A stretch of 38,014 nt of DNA. Origin: Pseudomonadota bacterium. GTDB taxonomy: Bacteria > Pseudomonadota > Gammaproteobacteria > Steroidobacterales > Steroidobacteraceae. The stretch spans positions 1 through 38,014 of the forward strand of contig JAGTSG010000010.1 of NCBI GenBank assembly GCA_018261655.1. Direction: 5' to 3'. The position numbers and the translations under genes were made by a program. Below, one piece after another: positions 26,961 through 36,769 of this stretch. Within the stretch, counting starts at the first letter, position 1, and the number at the start of each line of letters is the position of its first letter. The notes below the pieces were generated by a model. The model did not search any database and was not told where the DNA came from. It saw only the letters and a program-made list of their open reading frames with translations.

Positions 26961-29900
26961 CCCAGTTCGTCCACCTGCGCGTTCACACCGAGTACTCGCT
27001 CGTGGACGGGGTGGTGCGCGTGCCGGCACTGATGAAGGCCGTCGCGGCCGCGGGCATGCCGGCGGTCGCGCTGACCGACCAGAGCAACCTGTTTGCGATG
27101 GTCAAGTTCTACAGCGAGGCGCAGAAGCAGGGGATCAAGCCGGTCATCGGCGTGGACGTGCTGCTGCGCGAGGGCGACGAGCGCGCCGAGCCCAGCCGGA
27201 TGACGCTCCTCGTCCAGGACTACGACGGTTACCGCAACCTGACCCGGCTCGTGTCGCGCGCCTACCTCGAGGGCCAGCAGCGCGGCATCCCGATGCTCGA
27301 GCGCGATTGGCTCGACGGCGACAGCACGCGTGGCGTCATCGCGTTGTCCGGCGCCCGCGAGGGCGACATCGGGCGGGCGCTCCTGGCCGGGCGGGACGAC
27401 GAGGCAGGGGCGCTGCTGGAACGCTGGCTCGGGCTGTTCGGGGACCGCTACTACCTCGAGATCCAGCGGACCGGCCGGCCGGGCGAGGAGGAATACATCC
27501 GCGGCGTGCTGGCGCTGGTCGCGCGGACGCCGGCGCCGGTGGTCGCGACCAACGATGTCCGCTTCGTCGCGCCGGCGGACTTCGAGGCGCACGAGGCGCG
27601 CGTGTGCATCCAGGACGGCATGCTGCTCGACGACCCGGGACGGCCGCGCCGCTACACCGAGCAGCAGTACCTGCGCACGCCGGCCGAGATGGCCGCGCTG
27701 TTCGCCGACCTGCCCGAGGCGCTCGAGAACTCGGTCGAGATCGCGAGACGTTGCTCGATCGAGGTGACCCTCGGCAGGTCGTTCCTGCCCGAGTTCGCGG
27801 TGCCGGCCGGCATGACCACCGCCGGGTTCCTGCGGCAGCAGGCGGCCCGCGGCCTCGTGGACCGGCTGGCGGCCGTCGAGCGCGCGCCCGCGCTGCGGCT
27901 GAAGCCGGTCGCCCGCGACGACTACGACGCGCGCCTCGCGCTCGAGCTCGACGTGATCTGCCAGATGGGCTTCGAAGGCTACTTCCTCATCGTCGCCGAC
28001 TTCATCCGCTGGGCGCGCGACAACGGCGTGCCGGTGGGGCCCGGACGCGGCTCGGGCGCCGGGTCGCTGGTGGCCTATGCGCTCGGCATCACCGACCTCG
28101 ACCCGCTGCAGCACGACCTGCTGTTCGAGCGTTTCCTCAACCCCGAGCGCGTGTCGATGCCGGACTTCGACGTCGACTTCTGCATGGAACGGCGCGACCG
28201 GGTCATCGACTACGTGTCCAGGACCTACGGCCGCGACAAGGTCTCGCAGATCATCACCTTCGGCACGATGGCGGCGAAGGCGGTGGTGCGCGACGTCGGC
28301 CGCGTGCTCGGGCATCCGTACGGCTTCGTGGACGGCATCGCCAAGCTGATCCCGTTCGAGCTCGGCATCACGCTCGACGACGCCCTCGCCAAGGAGCCCG
28401 AGCTCAGGCGCCGCTACGAGGGGGAGGACGAGGTCCGCGACCTGATCGACCTTGCGCGCTCCCTCGAGGGCCTGACGCGCAATGCCGGCACCCATGCGGG
28501 GGGCGTGGTGATCGCGCCCTCCGTGCTGACGGACTTCTCCGCGCTCTACTGCGAGCAGGGAAGCCAGTCGGTCGTGACCCAGTTCGACAAGGACGACGTG
28601 GAGAAGGTCGGCCTGGTGAAGTTCGACTTCCTCGGCCTCAGGACGCTCACCATCATCGACTGGGCGGTCAACACCATCAACGCACAGCGCGCGGCGAAGG
28701 GCGAGGCCCCGCTCGACATGGCCACGCTGCCGCTGGTCGACCCGGCGACCTACGCGCTGATCAAGTCCTGCCGCACGACCGCCGTGTTCCAGCTCGAGTC
28801 GCGCGGCATGAAGGACCTGATCCGCCGCCTGCAGCCTGACTGTTTCGAGGACACGGTCGCGCTGGTGGCGCTGTTCCGGCCGGGGCCGCTGCAGTCCGGC
28901 ATGGTCGAGGACTTCATCAGCCGCAAGCACGACCGCAGCGGCGCGGCGGTCGACTACCTGCACCCGAGCCTGGAGGGCATCCTCAGGCCCACCTACGGCG
29001 TCATCCTGTACCAGGAACAGGTGATGCAGATCGCGCAGGTGCTGGCCGGCTACACGCTTGGCGGCGCCGACCTGCTGCGGCGTGCGATGGGCAAGAAGAA
29101 ACCGGAGGAGATGGCCAAGCAGCGCTCGGTGTTCATCGGGGGCGCGACCGCGCGCGGCGTCCGCGAGTCGCAGGCAGCGCACATCTTCGACCTGATGGAG
29201 AAGTTTGCCGGCTACGGCTTCAACAAGTCGCATTCGGCCGCCTATGCGCTGCTGTCCTACCAGACAGGCTGGCTCAAGGCCCACTACCCGGCGGCCTTCA
29301 TGGCCGCGGTGCTGTCCTCGGACATGGACCACACCGACAAGGTCGTGACCTTCATCGACGAGTGCGCGCACATGGGCCTCACCGTGCTGCCGCCGGACGT
29401 CAACGAGTCCGTGTACCAGTTCACGGTGGCGGACGAGAGGACCATCCGCTACGGCCTCGGCGCGGTGAAAGGCGTGGGACAGGGCGCCGTCGAGGCGATC
29501 ATGCAGGAGCGCACCGAGCGCGGCCCGTTCCGTGACCTGGCCGACCTGTGCCACCGAGTGGACCTGTCGAAGTTGAATCGCCGCACCCTCGAGGCGCTGA
29601 TCCGGGCCGGCTGCATGGACGGCTTCCGGCTGAATCGCGCCACGCTGATGCACCAGCTGCCGGCCGCGCTGCAGCTCGGCGAGCAGAGCACCCGCGCCTC
29701 CGCGGCGGGGCAGGTGGACCTGTTTGGCCTCGCGCCGGCTGCGGACGCGCCGCGGCCGCTGCCGGTCGACACCGTGCCCGACTGGAGCGAGGCGGTGCGC
29801 CTGGCCGGCGAGCGCGAGACGCTCGGGCTGTTCCTCACCGGCCATCCCATCGCCGAGTACGAGCGCGAGCTGGCCGCCATCGTCTCCGGCCGCATCGCCG

Positions 29901-30460
29901 ACATCGCCTCCGGAAAGCCGGTCGGCGAGACGCCGCGCTTCGGGGGCGGCAGGCAGGTGACGATCGCGGGCCTGGTGCTCGAGATACGCCGCCGCGGCAA
30001 CCGGACGACGCTGGTGCTCGACGACCGCAGCGCGCGCATCGAGGTGATGCTGTTCGACGATGTCTTCCAGCAGCACCGCGACATCATCGCGCGGGACGCC
30101 ATCCTGGTGGTGGAGGGCCAGCTGCGCTACGACGAGTTCATCGAGGACTGGCGGCTCAATGCGAAGAAGCTGACCCACGTGGACGCGGTCCGCGAGCGGG
30201 AGGCCCGCCGCATCGTGCTGCGCTGGCCGGCGAACGGCAACGGGGCCCGGCTGGTGGGAGAGCTCGAGGACGTCCTGCGGCCGTACACCAACGGCCGCTG
30301 CGGCGTCGCACTGCAGTTCTCGACCGGGGACGCGCGGGCCGCCATCACGCTCGGCGAGGAGTGGCAGGTCCGTCCGACGCGGGAGCTGCTGGAGCGGCTG
30401 GCACAGCTGGTCGGCCGCGACGCTGTCCGGGTCGTCTACGGGCCGCGGCTGGACGGGTAG
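26957..30460 (+). CDS. dnaE: DNA polymerase III alpha subunit DnaE
   Basis: Replicative DNA polymerase of the chromosome. The 1167-residue product has the PHP domain at the N-terminus ([13 protein letters not shown]), the C-family polymerase core with catalytic D405 and D407 in [13 protein letters not shown] and D557 in [11 protein letters not shown], the helix-hairpin-helix region, the clamp-binding motif Q919-V-D-L-F923, and an OB-fold with [14 protein letters not shown]. Sizes and spacings agree with E. coli DnaE (1160). ATG 26957 overlaps the rnhB stop by four bases. Dimer-polymerase partners (epsilon, tau) are outside the window. Confidence 0.98.
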   Translation: MTQFVHLRVHTEYSLVDGVVRVPALMKAVAAAGMPAVALTDQSNLFAMVKFYSEAQKQGIKPVIGVDVLLREGDERAEPSRMTLLVQDYDGYRNLTRLVSRAYLEGQQRGIPMLERDWLDGDSTRGVIALSGAREGDIGRALLAGRDDEAGALLERWLGLFGDRYYLEIQRTGRPGEEEYIRGVLALVARTPAPVVATNDVRFVAPADFEAHEARVCIQDGMLLDDPGRPRRYTEQQYLRTPAEMAALFADLPEALENSVEIARRCSIEVTLGRSFLPEFAVPAGMTTAGFLRQQAARGLVDRLAAVERAPALRLKPVARDDYDARLALELDVICQMGFEGYFLIVADFIRWARDNGVPVGPGRGSGAGSLVAYALGITDLDPLQHDLLFERFLNPERVSMPDFDVDFCMERRDRVIDYVSRTYGRDKVSQIITFGTMAAKAVVRDVGRVLGHPYGFVDGIAKLIPFELGITLDDALAKEPELRRRYEGEDEVRDLIDLARSLEGLTRNAGTHAGGVVIAPSVLTDFSALYCEQGSQSVVTQFDKDDVEKVGLVKFDFLGLRTLTIIDWAVNTINAQRAAKGEAPLDMATLPLVDPATYALIKSCRTTAVFQLESRGMKDLIRRLQPDCFEDTVALVALFRPGPLQSGMVEDFISRKHDRSGAAVDYLHPSLEGILRPTYGVILYQEQVMQIAQVLAGYTLGGADLLRRAMGKKKPEEMAKQRSVFIGGATARGVRESQAAHIFDLMEKFAGYGFNKSHSAAYALLSYQTGWLKAHYPAAFMAAVLSSDMDHTDKVVTFIDECAHMGLTVLPPDVNESVYQFTVADERTIRYGLGAVKGVGQGAVEAIMQERTERGPFRDLADLCHRVDLSKLNRRTLEALIRAGCMDGFRLNRATLMHQLPAALQLGEQSTRASAAGQVDLFGLAPAADAPRPLPVDTVPDWSEAVRLAGERETLGLFLTGHPIAEYERELAAIVSGRIADIASGKPVGETPRFGGGRQVTIAGLVLEIRRRGNRTTLVLDDRSARIEVMLFDDVFQQHRDIIARDAILVVEGQLRYDEFIEDWRLNAKKLTHVDAVREREARRIVLRWPANGNGARLVGELEDVLRPYTNGRCGVALQFSTGDARAAITLGEEWQVRPTRELLERLAQLVGRDAVRVVYGPRLDG

Positions 30461-30477
30461 GAGGGCTCAGACCCCTC
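30460..30477. repeat. Single REP-like palindrome between dnaE and accA
   Basis: GGAG (30460-30463) heads a near-palindrome GGGCTCAGACCCC (30463-30475), one base away from the core at 14200-14212. It starts at the last base of the dnaE stop codon and ends seven bases before a putative accA -10 box. Confidence 0.6.
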
Positions 30478-30483
30478 TTGCGG

Positions 30484-30489
30484 TAAACT
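30484..30489 (+). promoter_or_regulatory. Possible -10 element of accA (leaderless start)
   Basis: TAAACT lies eight bases before the accA ATG, so transcription would start at or next to the A of the ATG. No ribosome-binding site precedes the gene and no good -35 is present; the palindrome occupies that region. Weak evidence on its own. Confidence 0.35.
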
Positions 30490-30497
30490 CCCGCGTC

Positions 30498-31457
30498 ATG
30501 ACCATGCAATTCCTGGACTTCGAGCAACCCATCGCGGAGCTCGAGGCGAAGATCGAGGAGCTCAAGTTCCTCGGCGAAGACGGCGAGGTCAACCTCGCCG
30601 AGGAAGTGCAGCGCCTGCAGGCCAAAAGCCGGGCGCTGACCACCAGCATCTTCGCGGGCCTGACGCCCTGGCAGGTGGCGCAGCTCGCGCGGCATCCGAG
30701 CCGGCCCTACACGCTCGACTACATCCCGCTGGTCTTCACCGAGTTCTCGGAGCTGCACGGCGACCGGATGTACGCCGATGATCCGGCCATCGTCGCGGGC
30801 ATGGCCCGGCTCGACGGCAAGCCGATCATGCTGATCGGCCAGCAGAAGGGGCGTGACACCAAGGAACGTGTGCGCCGCAACTACGGCATGCCGAAGCCCG
30901 AGGGCTATCGCAAGGCGCTCAGGCTGATGAAGCTGGCCGAGCGTTTCCAGCTGCCGGTCGTCACGCTCATCGACACGCCGGGCGCCTACCCCGGCGTCGG
31001 GTCGGAGGAACGGAACCAGTCGGAGGCGATCGCGCGCAACCTGTTCGAGATGTCGGAACTGACCGTGCCGGTCGTGTCCTGCGTGATCGGCGAGGGCGGC
31101 TCCGGGGGCGCGCTGGCCATCGGCGTCGCGGACCGGCTGCTGATGCTCCAGTACGGCATCTACTCGGTGATCTCCCCGGAGGGTTGCGCCTCGATCCTGT
31201 GGAAGAGCGCCGACAAGAAGGAGCTCGCCGCGCAGGCCATGGGCATTACCGCGGACCGCCTGCGCCGCCAGCGCCTGATCGACGAGATCGTGCGCGAGCC
31301 GCTCGGCGGGGCGCACCGCGACCCGCAGACGACCGCCGACAACCTCAAGGCGGCACTGGGGCGGCACCTCGCCGAGGTCGAGGCGCTGCCGCCGGGTGAA
31401 CTGCTGGAGAAGCGCCGCGCGCGGATCCGGCGGTTCGGCGTGTTCGGTGAAGCCTAG
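30498..31457 (+). CDS. accA: Acetyl-CoA carboxylase carboxyltransferase subunit alpha
   Basis: With AccD it moves the carboxyl group from biotin to acetyl-CoA, making malonyl-CoA for fatty acid synthesis. The 319 residues equal E. coli AccA. Landmarks are [18 protein letters not shown] at the N-terminus, [23 protein letters not shown], the [14 protein letters not shown] region, [10 protein letters not shown] and the oxyanion loop [15 protein letters not shown] 30498 places FLDFEQ at the same distance as in E. coli; ATG 30504 is an alternative. There is no Shine-Dalgarno upstream, which fits the leaderless promoter suggested above. It follows dnaE as in many gammaproteobacteria. Confidence 0.98.
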   Translation: MTMQFLDFEQPIAELEAKIEELKFLGEDGEVNLAEEVQRLQAKSRALTTSIFAGLTPWQVAQLARHPSRPYTLDYIPLVFTEFSELHGDRMYADDPAIVAGMARLDGKPIMLIGQQKGRDTKERVRRNYGMPKPEGYRKALRLMKLAERFQLPVVTLIDTPGAYPGVGSEERNQSEAIARNLFEMSELTVPVVSCVIGEGGSGGALAIGVADRLLMLQYGIYSVISPEGCASILWKSADKKELAAQAMGITADRLRRQRLIDEIVREPLGGAHRDPQTTADNLKAALGRHLAEVEALPPGELLEKRRARIRRFGVFGEA

Positions 31458-31462
31458 GAGGC

Positions 31463-31519
31463 GGGGTCGGGCCCCACCGTGTCCCCGAAGGCGGGGACGG
31501 AGTGGAGCCCGACCGGTCC
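31463..31519. repeat. Degenerate REP-like hairpin between accA and tilS
   Basis: Bases 31465-31486 pair with 31493-31514 at 18 of 22 positions around a six-base loop. The left arm, GGTCGGGCCCCACC followed by GTGTCCCC, is plainly related to the arm at 12051-12071. GGAG stands at 31457-31460. The element fills most of the gap and reaches to within eight bases of the preferred tilS start. Confidence 0.7.
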
Positions 31520-31526
31520 TGATCCC

Positions 31527-32543
31527 GTGACCGAAGCCGTTTCCCTCGTCGACCGCCTCGCCGAGCGACTGGCAGCGCTCGCGCCCGGCTATCCCGACGT
31601 CCGGTTGTGCGTCGCGTTCTCGGGCGGCATGGACTCCGTAGCGCTTCTGCACGCCGCGCGTGAGCTGGCCGGACACCAGCCGGCCCTCTCCCTGCGGGCG
31701 GTCCACGTCGATCACGGCTTGCAGCCGGCGGCTGTGCAGTGGGCCGATCATTGCCGGGAGCATTGCCGGCGCCTGGCCGTGCCGCTCGAGGTCGTCGAGC
31801 TCGGGCTCGAGGTCGGGAAGGGCGAGAGCGTCGAGGCTGAGGCCCGGCACGAGCGATATGCCGCGCTCGCGGCGCGTCTCGCGCCGGGCGAGTGCCTGCT
31901 CACCGCGCACCATGCCGACGACCAGCTCGAGACCGTGCTGCTGCAGCTGTTTCGCGGCGCAGGCGTGGCGGGACTGGCGGCGATGCCGGATGCCGCACCG
32001 CTCGGCCCCGGCCTGCACCTGCGGCCGTTGCTCGACACCGCCCGTGACGAACTCGTCGCCTACGCGACGGCCCTGGGGCTCGAGTGGATCGAGGATCCCA
32101 TGAACGCGGAGGGTCGCTACGACCGCGCCTTCCTGCGCCACGTGGTGCTGCCGGCGATCCTGGCACGCTGGCCTTCGGTCGCGCGGACCGTCGGGCGCAG
32201 CGCGCGTCACCTGGGCGAGGCAAAACGCCTGCTGGAGGCGCTCGCCCGGCTGGACGGCCGGCCGCTCGTGGACGGGCAGGGGCGGCTCGACATCGCGGGC
32301 CTCAGGGCGTTGCCGCGCGAGCGTCAGGTGAACGTGCTGCGCTGGTGGATGGCGGAACAGGGATTGGGGACGCCCTCCACTGCGCGGCTGGAGTCCATCC
32401 TGCGCGACGTGGTGCCGGCGCGACCCGACGCGCACCCGGTCGTGACCTGGCCGACGGGCGAAGTGAGGCGCTACCGGGGGAGGCTGGTTGCGGGGCGGTC
32501 GACGGGTCAGGCGGCCGGGACGGAACCCGGCCGGCGAGACTGA
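31527..32543 (+). CDS. tilS: tRNA(Ile)-lysidine synthase TilS, short form
   Basis: Converts C34 of the tRNA-Ile CAU anticodon to lysidine so that it reads AUA codons. The PP-loop ATPase domain is intact: SGGMDS near residue 33-38, VHVDHGLQ, the TAHHADDQLETVLLQLFRG motif and GAGVAGLAAMP. The substrate-binding middle domain follows, up to WPTGEVRRYRGRLVAG. At 338 residues it ends there, whereas E. coli TilS (432) has a further C-terminal domain of about 100 residues; Aquifex TilS is naturally short too. The last 15 residues look like filler and the pilus locus starts at once. GTG 31527 is chosen because an upstream GTG (31479) lies inside the repeat. Confidence 0.9.
   Translation: MTEAVSLVDRLAERLAALAPGYPDVRLCVAFSGGMDSVALLHAARELAGHQPALSLRAVHVDHGLQPAAVQWADHCREHCRRLAVPLEVVELGLEVGKGESVEAEARHERYAALAARLAPGECLLTAHHADDQLETVLLQLFRGAGVAGLAAMPDAAPLGPGLHLRPLLDTARDELVAYATALGLEWIEDPMNAEGRYDRAFLRHVVLPAILARWPSVARTVGRSARHLGEAKRLLEALARLDGRPLVDGQGRLDIAGLRALPRERQVNVLRWWMAEQGLGTPSTARLESILRDVVPARPDAHPVVTWPTGEVRRYRGRLVAGRSTGQAAGTEPGRRD
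32512..32533. other. Hairpin at the tilS/pilE convergent end
   Basis: CGGCCGGG (32512-32519) and CCCGGCCG (32526-32533) form a perfect 8-bp stem with a six-base loop inside the last codons of tilS. No T-tract follows on either strand. It is the only candidate structure for ending the two convergent transcripts, whose stop codons are one base apart. Confidence 0.35.
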
Positions 32544-32544
32544 C

Positions 32545-32991
32545 CTACCAGCACGTGGTGGTCGTGTCGTCGCCGTCCGCGTTGATCGCGGTCCGCACAC
32601 CGCGATCGTCGATCTGGAACTCGCGGCAGTCGGTGTCGTTGAACTGCTGCCCGCCGCTCGCGGCCGTTGCGCTGACGGCGAATCCGTCGGTGGCATCATC
32701 CACGTCTGTCGGTTCGGTGATTTCCAGCGTGTACCAGCCGCGCTCGCTGGTGCCGATTCCCAGCCCGGCGGGCGGTGCATCGTCACGCTCGTCGTCAATC
32801 GCGTAGCGGTTGTTCTGCAGGTAGAACTTCTCCTGTGCCGTGGCCAGGCGCAACAAGGCTTCCTTGGCGTCGCTGCGCTGCGCGCGCACGACGTACGCAC
32901 GATACGAGGGCACCGCGACGGCAGCCAGGATCCCCATGATCACCATGACGACCATGAGTTCGATCAACGTAATGCCAGTCTGCTTTTGCAT
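32545..32991 (-). CDS. pilE: Type IV pilin-like protein PilE
   Basis: Minor pilin of the type IV pilus, made as a prepilin and processed by PilD. The 148-residue product has the prepilin signature MQKQTG/ITLIELMVVMVIM: cleavage after G6, E at position +5, then a hydrophobic helix. Position +1 is Ile rather than the usual Phe. The globular part has the conserved SDAKEALLRLATAQEKFYLQNNRY segment and a C-terminal disulfide pair (CREF near the end and the final CW). Start ATG 32991 has GGAG eight bases upstream; longer in-frame readings are rejected. It follows pilY1 by 50 bases in the usual pilY1-pilE order. Confidence 0.92.
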   Translation of the reverse strand: MQKQTGITLIELMVVMVIMGILAAVAVPSYRAYVVRAQRSDAKEALLRLATAQEKFYLQNNRYAIDDERDDAPPAGLGIGTSERGWYTLEITEPTDVDDATDGFAVSATAASGGQQFNDTDCREFQIDDRGVRTAINADGDDTTTTCW

Positions 32992-33010
32992 CAGGTCTAC
33001 TCCGCGGCGT

Positions 33011-33032
33011 GCCCCGGCCAGGTGGCCGGGGC
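33011..33032 (-). other. Hairpin in the pilY1-pilE gap
   Basis: GCCCCGGCC (33011-33019) and GGCCGGGGC (33024-33032) form a perfect 9-bp stem with a four-base loop in the 50-base gap. Without a T-tract it is more likely to protect or tune the mRNA between the large adhesin and the small pilin than to terminate it. Confidence 0.5.
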
Positions 33033-33041
33033 CCACTGCCG

Positions 33042-36000
33042 TCATTCGACGCCTCGCTGGCGCCAGTAGGTGCGAACCGGCTCCACCGAGAGTCCGGGCG
33101 GGCATACCGTGAAGCCGGCGAGGCAGAACACCGTCCGTTCACCGGTCGTCGTTCCGGGCACCAGCTGGTCGGTGAACAGGAACACGACCTCCGAGGCGAT
33201 TCCGGACTGGGTCAGCTCGGTCGACCGGTCGCCCGCGCTCTCGGTAAAGGAATCAGCCACGCCGTCACCATCGGTGTCGGTATTGAACGGCATGTCATCC
33301 TGATATATCGGCCGGGCATCAATGATGCTGACCACGTAGAGCCGGTTGGTGCCGAAGTTGACCGAACAAGCCTCCGGGATGTAGTCGCGCGGCGTCGGCT
33401 CGTAGGTGGTGAAGAAGACCTTGCCGCCCAGGGTGCGTGCTTCGGCCAGCGCTTTCTCGCCGTATGCCTGGGACAACCAGATCTTCCAGCCCTTGGCGCC
33501 GTCCGGGACCAGGTTGGTGGCCGCGTCACCGACGATGCTGGTCAGGTCGACCAGGTCAGCGTCCGACTCGGTGACGATCTGGTGGCAGGGGTCCGTGCCG
33601 GTGCAGGTCGCCTTGTACTGGGACGACAGCAGGCGCGTCTTGGCGTAATAGTCACGAATGCTGAAGAAGGCATTGTGCGTGTTGGTATCGGTCGCCGGCA
33701 GTTCGCGATGGCCCGAGCCAATGCCGATGTTGATGATGCTGCGCCCGTACAATTCGAAGGGCACGGCATCCGGCGCGTAGAAGAAGCGGCGCGTCGCCGT
33801 GGAGGCCGGGGTACCGTCTTCTGCGTTGCCGAGCGAAGCCAGCACCCCGCCCTCGACCAGCCGGTCGCCCTCGGTGGTCGAGGTCGCCGACTTGCCATTG
33901 ACGATGTCGAACCTCCAGACGCGGCCGCCCAGGTCGGCGGCGTAGAGCCGGTCCGCAAACCCGTCGCCCGAGAGCTCCAGGACGCGCACGTCGGCCGCGA
34001 ACGCATGCTTCATGTCGGGCAACTGCAGGTTGGCGCCGCCGTCGGTGGTGGGTCCGGCGCGCCAGAGCAGCGACCCGGTCAACAGGTCGAGCATGTAGAT
34101 GCGGTTGCCGGCGGTGTCCGCAGGGTTCGGATACTGCTGCCAGGCAGGGGGCGTACCCACCACGTTCTCGTGGTCGGGTGAATAGCCGCCGCTGACGAAC
34201 AGTACGATCTTGTTTTCCGTGCCGATCCGGACCCTGGCCGGCTGCGGGGTGGACCAGCTCTGGCCGGCGCCCGGCAGGCTGTCGTTGACCCACATGAGCT
34301 TCGGCGAATTCTTGACCGAGACGTCCATGGCGTAGTACGCCATGCCGCCGCGACGCATGCCGAAGAAGAGGTAGGCCTTGTCCCGCTTGCCGTCTGCGTC
34401 GTCGGGCTCGATCACGCCGTTGTTGTTGGTGTCGAAGATCAGCAGGCGGACATTGGCGTCGAGGCCGTAGTCGCGCTCCTCCGGGGTGATTTCCCCGTTC
34501 TCGTACAGGTTCCTGGCACGCTGGAGGAGGGGCTCCGGAATGAAGGCCCACTGCTCGGTGCCTTCGCCGGCGTCGATCGCGTGCAGGAAGCCGTCGTTGG
34601 TCGGCACGAACAGGGTCGCGTCATTCACGTCAGGGTCGGCCGCCGTGCCGCCGTAGACCAGCACGATCGGGCGGGCGTGCAGCGGGTCACCCATGTCCTG
34701 CCGGGTTTCCGTCAAGTCTCCGTCGCCGTCCGCGTCTCCGACGTCGCGGCCGTACAGCCACTCGACGATCTCGTCAACGGTAACGGTATCCGTGGCGCCG
34801 ATCCCCAGCATGGACTTGGCCAGGGCCGGGTCGTAGCCCGTGAGCGCACTCAGCTTCTTGCTGTCGGCCGTCAAGGTGACATCGGTCGTGTCGCCAAAGT
34901 TCACGTAGACGTTGCGGCTGTCCCAGTCGGGAATCTCGCCGGCAGCGCCGCCCAGCGTGACGTCCTTGCCGTCCACCTCGTCCGACCAGTAGCTCTGCGA
35001 GGTGCTCAACAGGAAGCCGTCTGCCGGATCGGCGGCCGGTGCGCCGTTGATGTCGACGATTTCACCCTCATCATTGACCTTGAACTTCTTGACGTTGCCA
35101 AACCAGCGGCGCGTCAGGTCGGGGCGGAACAGCGACACGTAGACATCGTCGAGGTTGCGGGTGCGGTTGAACGCGTCGACGGTCACCGCCGGGGCGGTGA
35201 AAGTGGCGTTATCCGTCAGCACGGCGCGGACGATGTCGTCGAACGCATCCTGCAGGGACTGCGCGTCATCGGCCTCGTAGTACCGTCCGCCGCCGCGCGT
35301 CGCCGTGGACTTCAGCAGCGGCTCCGCATTCTCCTTCGCCGTCGCGTCGAGGGCAAAGCCGATGGTGAACGTCTTGACGTTCTGGATGCCGGCAATGCTG
35401 CCGCTGGCGTCGGCCTCGAACATGAACTCCGCAATGTCGTCAACGCACTGGGAGGGAGTGGGCACGATAGAGCTGAGCTCCGGGTCAACGTCGCAGTCCC
35501 CGACCAGCTGCGCAAAGGTCCTTTCGCCGGTGCCTGCCGGCTCCTTCAGCTGCTTGATCGAAGTGTTGTCGGCGCTGTTGTCCTGCTCGGTCGTGCCATC
35601 CGACAGCATGACGATGTAGTTCTTGCTGCAGCCGTCGACAATCGGACTCTTGTAACGGTCGCTGTCCAGCGTTTCGCCGATCCTCGAACCGGCCACGCTG
35701 GGATAGGAGTGCTGCGAGCCGATGCCGGCGGTCAGGTTGGTGTTCTTCTGCGATGTCGGGTCGCCGCGGTAGTAGGCGTAGGCCTCGAACAGCGACGTCC
35801 CCATGCCGGTGCGGCCGTTCGGGGTGAAGAGCTGCACGTCACAGGCGCCACCCTGCCCGGGGACGTTTTCGTCGTAGAGTTTGGACTTGATCGTGTCAAC
35901 GGTGCCCGAGGCGTCGATGCCCAGCATCTCCATCACGACCAGGCCCTCGCCCGACTGTCCGGTGCACTCGAGGGTCCCGTCGCTGCAGGTCGGGATGATC

Positions 36001-36752
36001 GGGACGCAAGCCCCGGCGTCGATGTTGGCATCCAGGGAGTTGTTGGCGCCGAAGCGCATCAGCGAGATATTGACACCGTCGGTGTTTTTGGCGAGCTCGA
36101 GGACGGCCTCCTTCATGACCTCGATGCGCGGGCTGGCGGCCGAGCCGACGCTCGCCTTCCAGGCCAGGTAGTTGCCGTCGTAGAACGTGATGCCCTGCGT
36201 GGAGATGTTCGCCCAGTTGACCGGCAGGGTGGTGGCGGGGGGCGTGCCGTCGCCCTGGCAGATGACCGGAGTGTTCGCCGTGCCCTGGAGGTTGCGCCAC
36301 TGCGTGCCCCGGGAGGCCGGGGGACCGCTGGTCCGGTTCCACTGTTCGGCAACCTTGGCCGGCAGGGTGTAATAGCCCTCCGAATCCACCGTGGCCTTGG
36401 TCACATCGCAGTAGAAGTTGGCCGCCGTGATCTTCGGCGACGAACAGCTGGGGCTGCCGGAACCAACGACGTAGTAGTAGCCGCTCGTGTCGCAGCCCGA
36501 CGCGGCGTAGGTCGTGGCGGCGTCATACCCTGCACTCGGCGCGGCCACGTCGCTCCACATCGATCCCGACGCGTCGAGCAGGAAGATGATGTTCGGCTGC
36601 GCACCGGTGTCCGTCGCCGGACTGGTGAAGAAGACCTCGATGTCGGTGGCGCCCGCAGGCATGGGGGCGTAGCCACCCACCACGACGGGGAGCGCCGCCA
36701 TCAGGGTTGCCGTTGCACGGTGGACGACGCGGGTAAGCGATCCGTAATTCAT
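33042..36752 (-). CDS. pilY1: Type IV pilus tip adhesin/biogenesis protein PilY1
   Basis: Large pilus-tip protein that with the minor pilins primes assembly and mediates surface sensing. The 1236-residue product has a signal-like N-terminus (about 1-35), a von Willebrand A-like domain with the metal motif D60-A-S62-G-S64, and the C-terminal PilY1 beta-propeller (VPTNDGFLHAIDAGEGTEQWAFIP, near 715). Three Ca-binding-type loops are visible: D673-A-D-G-D-G-D679, D774-T-N-N-N-G-V-I-E-P-D-D785 (a full EF-hand pattern) and D1159-T-D-G-D-G-V-A-D1167. ATG 36752 has GGGAG seven bases upstream. Because of the pilX frameshift, the same frame is open upstream to 37307 and beyond. Confidence 0.95.
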   Translation of the reverse strand: MNYGSLTRVVHRATATLMAALPVVVGGYAPMPAGATDIEVFFTSPATDTGAQPNIIFLLDASGSMWSDVAAPSAGYDAATTYAASGCDTSGYYYVVGSGSPSCSSPKITAANFYCDVTKATVDSEGYYTLPAKVAEQWNRTSGPPASRGTQWRNLQGTANTPVICQGDGTPPATTLPVNWANISTQGITFYDGNYLAWKASVGSAASPRIEVMKEAVLELAKNTDGVNISLMRFGANNSLDANIDAGACVPIIPTCSDGTLECTGQSGEGLVVMEMLGIDASGTVDTIKSKLYDENVPGQGGACDVQLFTPNGRTGMGTSLFEAYAYYRGDPTSQKNTNLTAGIGSQHSYPSVAGSRIGETLDSDRYKSPIVDGCSKNYIVMLSDGTTEQDNSADNTSIKQLKEPAGTGERTFAQLVGDCDVDPELSSIVPTPSQCVDDIAEFMFEADASGSIAGIQNVKTFTIGFALDATAKENAEPLLKSTATRGGGRYYEADDAQSLQDAFDDIVRAVLTDNATFTAPAVTVDAFNRTRNLDDVYVSLFRPDLTRRWFGNVKKFKVNDEGEIVDINGAPAADPADGFLLSTSQSYWSDEVDGKDVTLGGAAGEIPDWDSRNVYVNFGDTTDVTLTADSKKLSALTGYDPALAKSMLGIGATDTVTVDEIVEWLYGRDVGDADGDGDLTETRQDMGDPLHARPIVLVYGGTAADPDVNDATLFVPTNDGFLHAIDAGEGTEQWAFIPEPLLQRARNLYENGEITPEERDYGLDANVRLLIFDTNNNGVIEPDDADGKRDKAYLFFGMRRGGMAYYAMDVSVKNSPKLMWVNDSLPGAGQSWSTPQPARVRIGTENKIVLFVSGGYSPDHENVVGTPPAWQQYPNPADTAGNRIYMLDLLTGSLLWRAGPTTDGGANLQLPDMKHAFAADVRVLELSGDGFADRLYAADLGGRVWRFDIVNGKSATSTTEGDRLVEGGVLASLGNAEDGTPASTATRRFFYAPDAVPFELYGRSIINIGIGSGHRELPATDTNTHNAFFSIRDYYAKTRLLSSQYKATCTGTDPCHQIVTESDADLVDLTSIVGDAATNLVPDGAKGWKIWLSQAYGEKALAEARTLGGKVFFTTYEPTPRDYIPEACSVNFGTNRLYVVSIIDARPIYQDDMPFNTDTDGDGVADSFTESAGDRSTELTQSGIASEVVFLFTDQLVPGTTTGERTVFCLAGFTVCPPGLSVEPVRTYWRQRGVE

Positions 36753-36769
36753 GATCTGACTCCCGGGCC

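Noticed and set aside
26861-30178. Very long antisense reading frame opposite dnaE (about 1100 codons); similar ones opposite bamA (19826-22957) and across pstC/dapE (1430-4198)
   Set aside because: These arise from G+C-rich third positions in the real genes. The translations are low-complexity Arg/His/Asp/Val/Leu mixtures with no recognisable domain, and the sense genes are certain.
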